From an uncultured Opitutia bacterium (GTDB taxonomy: Bacteria > Verrucomicrobiota > Verrucomicrobiia > Opitutales > Opitutaceae), in NCBI GenBank assembly GCA_903861185.1, contig CAIOTK010000498.1:1-35208 (forward strand): a stretch of DNA of 35,208 nt, in the 5' to 3' direction. Every line of letters begins with the position of its first letter. Within the stretch, counting starts at the first letter, position 1. Shown piece by piece: positions 25,627-34,224 of this stretch. The notes beneath the pieces are model-generated. The model was not told where the DNA came from. It did not search any database and was given only the letters and a program-made list of their open reading frames with translations. The position numbers and the translations under genes are program-made.

Positions 25627-26340
25627 ATGAACGTCGGTTTTCTCCTCTTCCCGAAGCTCACCCAGCTGGATCTCACGGGCCCCTACGAGGTGCTCGCCCG
25701 CGCCCCCGGCGCCAAGCTCCACCTAATCTGGAAGTACCCGGACCCGGTCGAGAGCGACCGCGGCCTCCAGCTCACGCCGACCACCACGTTCACCGATTGC
25801 CCGCAGCTGGACATCCTGTGCGTGCCCGGCGGACCGGGGCAGGTCGACCTGATGGACGATCAGGAGACCCTCGACTTCCTCCGCCGCCAGGCCGAGGGCG
25901 CCAAGTGGATCACCTCCGTCTGCACCGGCTCGCTGCTCCTCGGCGCCGCCGGGCTGCTGCAGGGCTACCGCGCCACCTCACACTGGGCCTCGCGCGACCA
26001 ACTCAGCCTATTCGGCGCGGTGCCGGAGGATTCCCGCGTGGTCCTCGACCGGAACCGGCTCACCGGCGCTGGGGTCACCGCCGGCCTCGATTTCGCCTTC
26101 CAACTGGTCGGGGCGGCCTGCGACGAGCGCACCGCCCAAGGGATCCAGCTGGCCTTGGAGTACGAGCCCCAGCCCCCCGCCTGGGCCGGCACCCCGCACC
26201 ACGCCCCGGCGGATGTGCTCGAGGAGGCCAAGCTGAAGATGGCCGCGTTTATGGAAAAGCGCCTCGCCGCCAGCAAACGCGCCGCCGCCCGCCTCACCCC
26301 TCCCGCCGAGGGCGCGGCCGCTGAACCCTGGCTCACCTGA
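25627..26340 (+). CDS. DJ-1/PfpI family protein resembling isonitrile hydratase
   Basis: A 237-aa cytoplasmic DJ-1 superfamily protein. The nucleophile elbow is SVCTGSLLLGAAG, giving C99 and T100, with D15 in TQLDLTGPYEVL. These correspond, offset by two, to D17, C101 and T102 of Pseudomonas isonitrile hydratase InhA, and the rest (VPGGPGQ, ATSHW, GVTAGLDFAF) fits the same subgroup. Hydration of an isocyanide to an N-formamide is therefore possible, but many close relatives have untested roles. The start was moved 17 codons into the ORF-track call, to the ATG right before the first beta-strand. It lies 16 bp after glnS and 10 bp before thrH, so the three are cotranscribed, with no obvious metabolic link. 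Confidence 0.88.
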   Translation: MNVGFLLFPKLTQLDLTGPYEVLARAPGAKLHLIWKYPDPVESDRGLQLTPTTTFTDCPQLDILCVPGGPGQVDLMDDQETLDFLRRQAEGAKWITSVCTGSLLLGAAGLLQGYRATSHWASRDQLSLFGAVPEDSRVVLDRNRLTGAGVTAGLDFAFQLVGAACDERTAQGIQLALEYEPQPPAWAGTPHHAPADVLEEAKLKMAAFMEKRLAASKRAAARLTPPAEGAAAEPWLT

Positions 26341-26350
26341 GCGAACGGCA

Positions 26351-26953
26351 ATGCAGCAATCGATCGTCACCCTCGATATGGAGGGCGTCCTCACGCCCGA
26401 GATCTGGATCGCCGTGGCCGAAGCCACCGGTATCCCCGCCCTTCGCCGCACCACCCGCGACGAGCCGGACTACGACAAGCTAATGGGCGAACGCATCGCC
26501 ATCTTGGATCGCCACGGCATCACCTTGCCGCGCATCCAAGAGGTCATCGCCGGACTGCCCCTGCTGCCTGGAGCCGCCGACTTTCTCACGGCCCTCCGCG
26601 GCCAAACGCAGGTCATCATCCTCTCCGATACATTCGAGCAGTTCGCCCAGCCGTTCCTGCGTCAGATGGGCTGGCCCACGATCTGGTGCCACCGGCTAGT
26701 GGTGGAAAACGACCGCATCGCCGGCTACCGGCTGCGCCTCCCCGACCAGAAGCGCCGCGCCGTCGCCGCCCTCCAGTCGCTCAACTACCGGGTGATCGCC
26801 GCCGGGGATTCGTATAACGATACCACGATGCTCGGCCAAGCCGACCACGGGTTCCTCTTCCACGCTCCGGAGAACGTCGTGCGCGAGTTCCCCCGCTTCC
26901 CCGCGCTCAACACCTATCCGGACCTGCTCGCGCGGATCACGGCCTGCCTCTGA
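26351..26953 (+). CDS. thrH: Bifunctional phosphoserine phosphatase/homoserine phosphotransferase ThrH
   Basis: A 200-aa HAD-superfamily enzyme that dephosphorylates phosphoserine and can transfer the phosphate to homoserine. It is close to Pseudomonas ThrH over its whole length. Diagnostic stretches are LDMEGVLTPEIWI (the DxE variant D9, E11, where most HAD enzymes have DxD), VIILSDTFEQF, AAGDSYNDTTML and LFHAPENVVREFP. It probably supplies the last step of serine synthesis. The gene starts 10 bp after the PfpI gene's stop and ends 39 bp before the stop of convergent gltX. Confidence 0.96.
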   Translation: MQQSIVTLDMEGVLTPEIWIAVAEATGIPALRRTTRDEPDYDKLMGERIAILDRHGITLPRIQEVIAGLPLLPGAADFLTALRGQTQVIILSDTFEQFAQPFLRQMGWPTIWCHRLVVENDRIAGYRLRLPDQKRRAVAALQSLNYRVIAAGDSYNDTTMLGQADHGFLFHAPENVVREFPRFPALNTYPDLLARITACL

Positions 26954-26964
26954 ACCAACGTTGG

Positions 26965-26991
26965 CCGGCGCCGCCCGCGGGGGCGCGCCGG
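26965..26991. terminator. Hairpin between convergent thrH and gltX
   Basis: CCGGCGC / GCGCCGG encloses an inner GCCC-gcgg-GGGC stem, and the 10-bp palindrome CCAACGTTGG (26955-26964) precedes it. It fills the 39-bp gap between the two stops and could terminate in both directions. No T-run is present. Confidence 0.4.
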
Positions 26992-26992
26992 A

Positions 26993-28384
26993 TCACAACG
27001 CGGCCCGCAGGCGCTCTAAGCGGGCGCGAACGCGTTCGCGGCTCAGGACTCGCATCATCCCGGTCAGACTGGGGCCCACATTGGAGCCCGAGACCGCCAG
27101 CCGCACGACGGCCTGGTAGTCGCCAAAGGCTAGGCCGCCCCGCGCAGCGAGGGCCTTGATGCCCTCCTCGAGCGCCAAGTCGGTGCCGAAGTCGAGCCCC
27201 GGCAGGGCCGCGAGGACCTCGTCCAACCGCGCGCGCGGGTCGCCCTTGGCCAGCACCTTCTCGCGCACCTTGGCATCAATTGGGAACTCCTCGGAGAAGA
27301 AGTGCGCCGCGTAGGCCGGCAGTTCCTCCAAACCCTTGAGCTTCGGCTGGCAGAGCAACGCCACATCGCGGAAGTACCCCGCCTCCGCGGCCAACCCGGC
27401 CGCGCCCGCGGCGCCCGCCCGCGTGTGTTGCTCCCGCGCCCGCGCCACGAACGCGTCCGCCGGCAGCTCAAGGAGGTAAGTCTGGTTCATATGCGCCAGC
27501 TTCCGATCATCGAAGCGCGCGTTGCTCTGGTTCACCCCCGGCAGGTCGAACAACCGCACGATCTCGGCCAGCGGCAGCTTCTCGCGGTCGTCGCCCGGGT
27601 TCCAACCGAGCAGGCAGAGAAAGTTCACTAGGGCCTCCGGCAGGTAGCCGCGGCGCTGGTACTCCTCAATGAGCGCACCTTGGTCTCGCTTCGACATCTT
27701 GCCCGGGCCGTTCTGCTTCAGAATGAGCGGAATGTGGGCGAACACCGGCGGCGGCACACCAAACCCCTCATACAGCCGCACGTGCTTGCTCGTGTTCGAA
27801 AGGTGGTCCTCGCCGCGGATCACGTGGGTGACCCGCATCGCGATGTCGTCGACCACGTTCACGAGGTGAAAGACCGGGTTGCCATCCGAACGCACGATCA
27901 CGAAATCCTCGTCCTCCACTCGCTCCACCCGGCCGCGGATCCGGTCGTCGATCACCACCGGCGGCGCCGCCACCTTGGTCACGGTCTTGCCGCGGTGCTC
28001 ATCAAACACCTCGCGCCGCTCGCCCTCCAAGCGGAACCACACGGCGCCGTCCTTCTCATAGGCCCGCCCCAGATCACGCAGGCGATTGACGTGCTCGCGG
28101 TAGATCTCCGTCCGCTCGCTCTGCCGGTACGGACCGCAATCCCCGCCACCGCTGGCCCCGAAGCGCGGACCCTCGTCCCAGTTCAAACCCAGCCACGTCA
28201 TGCTCTCGTAGATCAACTGCAGGTACTGGTCGCTATTGCGCTCCTTGTCCGTGTCCTCGATGCGCAGGATGAAGGTCCCGCCGGTGTGGCGGGCGTAAAG
28301 CCAGTTGAACAAGGCCATGCGGGCGCTCCCGATATGGAAGAAACCGGTCGGACTGGGCGCAAAGCGAACGCGGACGGGAGGCAT
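26993..28384 (-). CDS. gltX: Glutamyl-tRNA synthetase
   Basis: Charges tRNA-Glu. The 463-aa product begins [14 protein letters not shown], 19 codons into the ORF-track call, which is the usual GluRS N-terminus. The HIGH-type motif FHIGSA is at 16-21, [10 protein letters not shown] at 41-50, and KMSKR at 229-233. The C-terminal all-helical anticodon-binding domain is present in normal length (about 330-463), ending in [16 protein letters not shown]. Since glnS is also in the window, this enzyme need not mischarge tRNA-Gln. It is divergent from the AsmA-like gene across 139 bp, which contains the 12-bp palindrome CCCCGGCCGGGG at 28442-28453. Confidence 0.97.
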   Translation of the reverse strand: MPPVRVRFAPSPTGFFHIGSARMALFNWLYARHTGGTFILRIEDTDKERNSDQYLQLIYESMTWLGLNWDEGPRFGASGGGDCGPYRQSERTEIYREHVNRLRDLGRAYEKDGAVWFRLEGERREVFDEHRGKTVTKVAAPPVVIDDRIRGRVERVEDEDFVIVRSDGNPVFHLVNVVDDIAMRVTHVIRGEDHLSNTSKHVRLYEGFGVPPPVFAHIPLILKQNGPGKMSKRDQGALIEEYQRRGYLPEALVNFLCLLGWNPGDDREKLPLAEIVRLFDLPGVNQSNARFDDRKLAHMNQTYLLELPADAFVARAREQHTRAGAAGAAGLAAEAGYFRDVALLCQPKLKGLEELPAYAAHFFSEEFPIDAKVREKVLAKGDPRARLDEVLAALPGLDFGTDLALEEGIKALAARGGLAFGDYQAVVRLAVSGSNVGPSLTGMMRVLSRERVRARLERLRAAL

Positions 28385-28523
28385 AAGATCGAGGAAGGCC
28401 GGCGCCGGGAAAGGGCGAACGGCCCCCGCATTCCCCGCCACCCCCGGCCGGGGCTCAATGCCGAAATCGCCGGAATTTCACTTGTCGCTGCCACCGGATT
28501 GGGGAACTCGTGTCAGGTTACCG

Positions 28524-31500
28524 ATGAAGCCGCTCAAGCTCGTCCTCTTTCTCCTTGGTGCCGGACTCCTGCTCGCCGCCGGACTCGTCGCCCTCGCTCT
28601 GCTCCCCTCCGTCCAAACCTGGGCGGCCCGCCGGGCCTTGGAGGGCTCGCCCCTCGCGGTCGAACGCGTCGCCGCCGGTCTGGGCGCGGCGCGCCTGGAG
28701 GGAGTCACCTTCCGCCAACCCGGCCTCGTTGTCCGGGTCGGCTCCGTGGAGACCCACCATTCGCTCACCGCTTGGCTGAGCTCCCGCCGGCTGGACGTGG
28801 CAGAGGTCACGATCCGGGACGTGGTGGTAGAGCGAACTCCCGTCCCCGCGGACGCCGCCGCTCCCGCCAGCGCACCTTCCCCGGCGGCTCCGGCCACCAG
28901 TGCCGCCCCCAAGCCTCCCGCCAGCGGGGCCGCCGCGGCCCAGGAAGCCTTCGCGGGCCTCCTGGCGCCGGCGCGCCTGCCGGTCGATCTCCACCTTGGC
29001 CGCCTGAGCGCGGCGGGACGGGCAAGCCTCGGGGGCGGCCAGACCGCCACTTTCGACGTCAAAGGCTCAAACCTTGCCCCCGGCCGTGCCGGACAGCTCG
29101 AGTGGACCCTAGATTTCGCGGACGCCACCCCCGCGGCCGCCCTCCGGGGCCTGCGAGCCACCGGGAAAGCCACCCTGACGCTCGCCGCCGACCGGGCGCT
29201 GACCGCGGTGGTGCTGGAAACCACCGTCGCCGCCATCGGTCCGGCGCTGCCGCCGGATCAAGTCACGCTCAACGCACAGGCGGACCGAGATCCGCAAGGC
29301 AAGGAGTCTTACACGCTCCATCTTGGTCTCATCCGCGGCGGACAAGCCGAAACCCTCCTGCAGGCCAAGGGCGGCTTCGCTCCCAACCAGGCGGAACTCA
29401 GCGGGACCTGGGACGTGGCCCTGCGCAGCGAGCAACTGGCGGCCCTGCTCGCCGGCTTCGGCTTGCCCGAGGTCGCCGCCACCGGCGAAGGCAAGTTCTC
29501 GGTGCGCCCGGACGGGACGGCGGGCGCCACCACCGGGCGACTCCAAGCTACGGTCTCGCGGCTCGGCCAAGTCTCCCCCACCCTCGCCGCCATCGGCTCC
29601 ATCCAGCTGGCCGCCAGCTTCGATGTGGCCCTTCAAGACCACGCGGCGCAGCTGAAGGCGTTTGACGTGGAGATCAGCGAGGCCAGCGGGCGCCGCTTCG
29701 CCCGCCTGCAACTCACCCAACCCGCGACCTACCGCCTCGCGGAGCGCCAGCTCTCCCTCGCCAACCCTCAGGCCGAGGCCGCCCGGCTAATGCTGGACGC
29801 CGTGCCGCTCGCCTGGGCCCAGCCGCTGGTTCAGCCGCTCCAGATCGCGCAAGGCACCCTCTCCCTGGAACTCGCCGCCGTCGCCGAACCCGATGGCAGC
29901 CGCATCCGCCTCCAGAGCCCCGCCCCTCTCGTGCTCCAGAACCTCGTGCTCCGCGAGGCCAGCGGCCGCCCGCTGGTCGAGGGTCTCACCGTTTCCGCGC
30001 GCCCCGCGATCGACTATACCCGTGAGCAACTGCGGGCCGCACTGACCGAATTCAGCGCCCGCCTGCCCGCCGGCGACACGGTGCAGGGGGAATTCCGGAC
30101 GGAAACGCGCCCCCTGACCGGCAAGCCCGCGACCACCTTCCAAGCCACCCTCGACGCCAAGGTAGCGGCCCTAGTGCGCCCGTTCCTCGCCTTCGATCCG
30201 GGGGCGCTTGCGGCCAAGGTGACCCTCGAGGGCCGCCACGAGGGGAACGAGCTCACGTTGACCCGCGCGGAAGCCAGCGTGAAGCGAGCCGCGGGCGCCA
30301 CCCTGGCCCAGCTCGCGCTGCTGCAACCCGTCCGCGGCGATCTCCGCGCCAGCACCTTCGCCGCGGAAAACGCCGCCAACCCCGCCGTGCGCGTCGAACT
30401 GGGCGAGATTCCCCTCGCCTGGGCCGGAGCCTATATCCCCGCCAGCCAGCTCACCGGCAACCTGAGCGGCGCCGCCTTTACCTTGGCCTGGGCCGCCGAT
30501 GGGGCCGCGACCCTGCACACGACCACTCCAGTCAGCCTTCGCGGGGTTAGCCTCGCCCTCGGTGGGCAGCCGCAGGTGAGCAACCTCGACCTCAGCCTAG
30601 ACGCCACCGCCACCCGCCGCGGACAAACGCTCGGGTTCACCGTCCGCCGGCTCGAGGCGCGCCAAGGCGAGGAAGCGCTGCTATTGGTCGAAGCAGAGGG
30701 GGAACTCACCCCAGGTCCCAAACCGGCGGGCAAGGTCAAGGGATCCGTGCAGGCCGAGGCGCTCCTCTTCCGCCAGCCGGCCCTCGCCGCCCTCGTGCCG
30801 GTCGCGCAGGGCCGCCTCCGCACCACCTTCGAGACCACCTTCAAGGTCGGCGACGCCCTTGCGGCCAAGCTCTCCCTGACCACGAAAGGCCTCGGCGTCC
30901 GCGGCCAACCCGCCCTCGGCGATGCTGAACTCTCCCTGACCGCGCAGGCCAAGGCGGACGGCTCGGCCACCTTCGCGCTGCCGCTCACCGTCACCGCTGC
31001 CGGCCGCAAGTCCGACCTCACGCTGGAGGGCTCCGTCAGTGCGGCCGCCAAGGATCAGCCCCGCACCTTCAACCTCCGGGCGACGAGCACTAATCTGGTG
31101 ATCGATGACCTGCAGGCCTTCGCCGCCCTCGCACCCGCCTCGGCCCCCGGTGCCTCCGCTCCCACCGCCGCGCCGGCCCCGACCAATCGCCCATCGACCT
31201 CGGCCTCCTCCGGCCCCCGGACCTCGCCCCAGCCTCCGGCCAAGTCCTCCGCGACGGCTGCCACCCCCGACCGAGCCCCACCCTGGCGCGGCCTGCAGGG
31301 ACGGGTGGAGGTCGACCTGAAGCGGGTCCTCTACGGCCGCGACTACACGGGCCGGGGACTCCGCGGGACCGCCACCGTCACCCCCTCCCGCTTCGCGCTG
31401 GATTCGTTACAGGGGAGTTTCCGGGACCAGCCGTTCAATCTGGGCGCCGCCCTCACCTTCACCCCCGGGCAGGCGCAACCCTACGCCCTGACGGGCCAAG

Positions 31501-32168
31501 TCGACATCTCCGGGCTCGCCGTCGGCGAGGTGCTCCGGGCCGCCAATCCCGGGGAAAAGCCGTTGCTGGAAAGCACCGTGAAGGTCGCCGCCAAGCTCTC
31601 CGGCCGCGGCGCGACCGTCCCCGACACCGTGGCGCGCGCCTTCGGCCAGTTCGAGGTCACCGGCGGCCCGGGCGTCCTGCGCGCCCTCGGCAAGAAGGGC
31701 CAGACGGTGGGTGCCGCCTCCGCGTTACTCGGGGTGGCGGGCGCCCTGACTGGGTCCGGCAACACACTCGCGCTCGGCCAACTCGGCCGCGAATTGGAGG
31801 AAATGCAGTTCGATCGCTTCACCCTCAAGGTGGAGCGGGACGCCGCGCTGAACTTCCGCGCGACCACCATCGAGTTCCTTTCGCCCTCCAAGCGCCTCAC
31901 CGGCCGCGGCGCGATGACCTACCGCGAGGGCGCACCCTTCGACACATGGCCGCTCGAGCTGGAATTCCGCCTCGCCGGCAAGGACTTTATGGCCCGCCTG
32001 CTGAACGAAGCGCGGGTGCTCTCCGGCCAGCAGGATGACCAGGGTTACTACCCGATGGCCGTGCCCTTCACGGTGAACGGCACCCTCGCCAGCGTGAACA
32101 ACTCGCTCTGGAAGGTACTCGCCGGCTCTGCCGCCCGCGCCGGGCTCGAGGGCCTGCTCGGCCGTTAG
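28524..32168 (+). CDS. AsmA-like membrane-anchored envelope protein
   Basis: A 1214-aa protein with one N-terminal membrane anchor (KLVLFLLGAGLLLAAGLVAL, about 5-27) and a very long periplasmic beta-rich body of AsmA/DUF748/TamB-like repeats. The C-terminal AsmA-like domain at about 925-1170 is the clearest part: FGQFEVTGGPGVLRAL, LDRF-type MQFDRFTLKVERD, and PFTVNGTLASVNNSLWKVL. A Pro/Ser/Ala-rich linker occupies about 870-920. AsmA-family proteins are proposed to bridge inner and outer membranes and move lipids. ATG 28524 was chosen over the upstream ORF start because it immediately precedes the membrane anchor; the 73 upstream codons lie mainly over the gltX promoter region. The TAG stop overlaps the TAA of the convergent hypothetical gene. 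Confidence 0.85.
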   Translation: MKPLKLVLFLLGAGLLLAAGLVALALLPSVQTWAARRALEGSPLAVERVAAGLGAARLEGVTFRQPGLVVRVGSVETHHSLTAWLSSRRLDVAEVTIRDVVVERTPVPADAAAPASAPSPAAPATSAAPKPPASGAAAAQEAFAGLLAPARLPVDLHLGRLSAAGRASLGGGQTATFDVKGSNLAPGRAGQLEWTLDFADATPAAALRGLRATGKATLTLAADRALTAVVLETTVAAIGPALPPDQVTLNAQADRDPQGKESYTLHLGLIRGGQAETLLQAKGGFAPNQAELSGTWDVALRSEQLAALLAGFGLPEVAATGEGKFSVRPDGTAGATTGRLQATVSRLGQVSPTLAAIGSIQLAASFDVALQDHAAQLKAFDVEISEASGRRFARLQLTQPATYRLAERQLSLANPQAEAARLMLDAVPLAWAQPLVQPLQIAQGTLSLELAAVAEPDGSRIRLQSPAPLVLQNLVLREASGRPLVEGLTVSARPAIDYTREQLRAALTEFSARLPAGDTVQGEFRTETRPLTGKPATTFQATLDAKVAALVRPFLAFDPGALAAKVTLEGRHEGNELTLTRAEASVKRAAGATLAQLALLQPVRGDLRASTFAAENAANPAVRVELGEIPLAWAGAYIPASQLTGNLSGAAFTLAWAADGAATLHTTTPVSLRGVSLALGGQPQVSNLDLSLDATATRRGQTLGFTVRRLEARQGEEALLLVEAEGELTPGPKPAGKVKGSVQAEALLFRQPALAALVPVAQGRLRTTFETTFKVGDALAAKLSLTTKGLGVRGQPALGDAELSLTAQAKADGSATFALPLTVTAAGRKSDLTLEGSVSAAAKDQPRTFNLRATSTNLVIDDLQAFAALAPASAPGASAPTAAPAPTNRPSTSASSGPRTSPQPPAKSSATAATPDRAPPWRGLQGRVEVDLKRVLYGRDYTGRGLRGTATVTPSRFALDSLQGSFRDQPFNLGAALTFTPGQAQPYALTGQVDISGLAVGEVLRAANPGEKPLLESTVKVAAKLSGRGATVPDTVARAFGQFEVTGGPGVLRALGKKGQTVGAASALLGVAGALTGSGNTLALGQLGRELEEMQFDRFTLKVERDAALNFRATTIEFLSPSKRLTGRGAMTYREGAPFDTWPLELEFRLAGKDFMARLLNEARVLSGQQDDQGYYPMAVPFTVNGTLASVNNSLWKVLAGSAARAGLEGLLGR

Positions 32169-32713
32169 GCGTCCCGCGCCACGGTCGCGGCCGCTAGGCA
32201 TTGCATCCACCGGGCGTCCTCGCCGGGGTGCCCCGCGCCCCGCAGCCCCGCGGCGATCGCGTCTCCCGACGGCTCCTCCACCGCGTGCCGCGGATCGCCC
32301 GGCCACTCGGGCCGCACGCGCCGCACCAGCGCCCAACACGCCCACGCGCGCCAACGGCGCTGCTCGCGCCGGGGCTCGTTCATCCGGTCCGCGTAATGCT
32401 GGAAATGCACCCGCGGGTTGCCGATGAAGACTCCCGGCGGCACCCGCCCGACCATCCAGGCCGTCGCCGCGTACGGGAGCGGATAGTCCCGCAACACGGA
32501 CTCATCCCCCCGCAACTCCGCGCCGAACGCCCGGTCCAGGCACAGCAACGCCCGCGCGGCGAAGCCGCGTTCCCATAGGAATTGGCCGTACTCAAGGCAG
32601 TCCCGGTAAAACTCCTCCCCTCGCCCAGCTTCCCGGTGCCGGTGCAGGCTCCGCCAATCCAAGTCCAGCCGCGCGGCGGGCAACTGGGGACACGAAGGCA
32701 GCGCGGGAACCAT
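32165..32713 (-). CDS. Small conserved-looking hypothetical protein
   Basis: I do not recognise this 182-aa protein. It has no signal peptide or membrane segment, is rich in Arg, Trp and Ala, and shows a helical, TPR-like stretch (YGQFLWERGFAARALLCLDRAF) and a middle motif PGVFIGNPRVHFQHYADRMN that looks like a folded core. Codon use follows the window's high GC at third positions, which supports a real gene. ATG 32713 is preferred to the ORF-track TTG 32749. Its stop TAA overlaps the TAG of the convergent AsmA-like gene in the sequence TTAG. It is divergent from the DUF374 acyltransferase, sharing a short upstream region. Confidence 0.7.
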   Translation of the reverse strand: MVPALPSCPQLPAARLDLDWRSLHRHREAGRGEEFYRDCLEYGQFLWERGFAARALLCLDRAFGAELRGDESVLRDYPLPYAATAWMVGRVPPGVFIGNPRVHFQHYADRMNEPRREQRRWRAWACWALVRRVRPEWPGDPRHAVEEPSGDAIAAGLRGAGHPGEDARWMQCLAAATVARDA

Positions 32714-32779
32714 CCCTGCCCAGTTGGTCCCCGTGCGCCCCGGCGTCAATCCCGCCGGGACCGCCGCCGAGGGTTTGGC

Positions 32780-33502
32780 TTGGCGCCCGCCCGTGTTTCC
32801 CCGAAAACGCCGGCGCTGAACGCTCCGCCCACCGCTCCCGCCACCCCGCCCCCGCCGCCCCTAGTGCACGAGGTCTCCGGCTGGCGGCGCGCGCTCCTTT
32901 GGCCCGCTGGGCTCTTGCTCCGCCTCTGGGGCCGCTCGCTGCGCTTCGAGGTCACCCCGGAGGACTTGGCCCGCTACACCAAGCGCGACGAACCGGTCGC
33001 CATCGTGCTCTGGCACAACCGGCTCTTCCTCGCCGCCGAAATCGTCCGCCGCTTCCGCACCGGCCGGCCCGCCTACGCCCTCGTCAGCGCCAGCCAGGAC
33101 GGGGCCTGGCTCACCGCGTTCTTCCACCTCGCCGGCCTCCGCACGGTCCGCGGCTCCAGTAGCCGGCTCGGCCGTGAGGCGGCCACCGCCTTGGTTGATA
33201 CGCTCCGCGCAGGCCACGATGTCGGCATCACGCCCGACGGCCCCCGCGGCCCCGTCTATGAGTTCAAGCCGGGCGCCCTCATCGTGGCGCGCCGCACCCA
33301 CGCCCCGCTCCTGTTAGTCGGAGCCGAATTTTCCGCGGCGTGGCGCCTCGGCAGCTGGGACCGCTTCTGCGTGCCGCGCCCGTTCTCCCGGGTGCGCATG
33401 CGCTGCACGATCATCCCGGCGGCTGACTTGGCCGACCGAGACGAGGCGCTGCTCCAAGTCCGGGCCCGCCTGCTCGCGCTGAACCCAGATCCGGCGGACT
33501 GA
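32780..33502 (+). CDS. DUF374-family lysophospholipid/lipid A-type acyltransferase
   Basis: A membrane-associated acyltransferase of the DUF374 family, related to the LPLAT superfamily. Diagnostic motifs are VLWHNRLFLAAEI (histidine of the acyltransferase HX4D-type site), VSASQDGAWLTAFF, RGSSSRLGREAA, and the conserved TPDGPRGPVYEFKPG. No in-frame ATG exists. I chose TTG 32780 (240 aa), since codons keep high GC3 back to that point and GAGGG lies six bases upstream. GTG 32864 (212 aa, VHEVSGWRRALLW) is a serious alternative, nearer the usual family length. The far-upstream ORF-track start at 32582 would overlap the minus-strand gene. It lies in the same neighbourhood as the AsmA-like gene, so an envelope-lipid role fits. 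Confidence 0.85.
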   Translation: MAPARVSPKTPALNAPPTAPATPPPPPLVHEVSGWRRALLWPAGLLLRLWGRSLRFEVTPEDLARYTKRDEPVAIVLWHNRLFLAAEIVRRFRTGRPAYALVSASQDGAWLTAFFHLAGLRTVRGSSSRLGREAATALVDTLRAGHDVGITPDGPRGPVYEFKPGALIVARRTHAPLLLVGAEFSAAWRLGSWDRFCVPRPFSRVRMRCTIIPAADLADRDEALLQVRARLLALNPDPAD

Positions 33503-33512
33503 ACGGCCAGAG

Positions 33513-34058
33513 CTAGGGGAACACCGGCGTGAGGTTCACCACGCCGCCGCTCGCCACCGTGTAATCGGGGCCGCTGTTCCAGGTCAGGTCGTTGACCAGC
33601 ACCTTGAAGGTGAAGCCGCGGGCGGACTCCCCGAGATTCAGCCGCCACAAGTCCGCGGCGATGCACTCCATCGGCACACCCCGGTCCCAGCTCAGCCCCG
33701 GTCCCTCCCCGCGCAGGTGCAGGGCGTTACCGAAACCGATGTTAATGCGCGCGGTAATGGTGGTGACTACCGGCCGCCGCGCCGCCGCCGGCACGGGGGC
33801 GGGGATCGCCGGGGCGACCGCTGGGCGGGCCGGCGACAGCGCCAGCGGGGCGGCCGGGATCGGGACGGCGACCGACTTGGCGGGAGCAGGCACGGCCCCT
33901 GGGGCGGGCTGCGCGGCGGGTACCTTGCGCTTGGCGGGCGGCTTCGCCGGCGCCTTAGCCGGGGGCTTGGCGCGGGCCTTGGCGGCCGCGGCTGGCGCGG
34001 GCACGGGTTTCGTCGCTGGGGCGGGCGACACCTTCGACTTGACGATGGTTTTCTTCAT
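33513..34058 (-). CDS. Lys/Ala/Pro-rich protein with C-terminal carbohydrate-binding-like domain
   Basis: A 181-aa protein in two parts. Residues 1-95 are low-complexity, with repeated KPPAKAPAK-type words like histone H1 tails, and no signal peptide. Residues about 97-181 look like a single beta-sandwich of the CBM20/CBM48 (starch or glycogen-binding, isoamylase N-terminal) kind: NALHLRGEGPGLSWDRGVPM, DLWRLNL, FTFKVLVND, and TWNSGPDYTV, with Trp residues in the positions where such domains bind glucan. The function is unknown; a DNA-linked or glycogen-linked cytoplasmic role is inference. The stop is only 10 bp from the convergent DUF374 stop. An imperfect repeat GGGAA-acg-TTCCC (34065-34077) lies just before the start. 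Confidence 0.8.
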   Translation of the reverse strand: MKKTIVKSKVSPAPATKPVPAPAAAAKARAKPPAKAPAKPPAKRKVPAAQPAPGAVPAPAKSVAVPIPAAPLALSPARPAVAPAIPAPVPAAARRPVVTTITARINIGFGNALHLRGEGPGLSWDRGVPMECIAADLWRLNLGESARGFTFKVLVNDLTWNSGPDYTVASGGVVNLTPVFP

Positions 34059-34190
34059 GGTGTCGGGAAACGTTCCCCTGCCGGAATGGCCGAGGAACCC
34101 CCTAGACGTAGCAAAACTAGGGCCAACTGCCAGACCACTTTTGGCCCGTCACCCCGACGTTACGCGCCTCCCGCCCCCGCCCGGACGCTA

Positions 34191-34213
34191 CCCCGCCGGC
34201 CCAGCCGGCGGGG
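34191..34213 (-). terminator. Hairpin downstream of the class III aminotransferase
   Basis: A perfect 10-bp stem, CCCCGCCGGC / GCCGGCGGGG, with a CCA loop starts 11 bp after the aminotransferase stop on the minus strand. It is not followed by a T-run, so it is a terminator only if another feature assists. It lies between this gene and the Lys/Ala-rich gene downstream on the same strand. Confidence 0.5.
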
Positions 34214-34224
34214 GGCCAGCAGGT

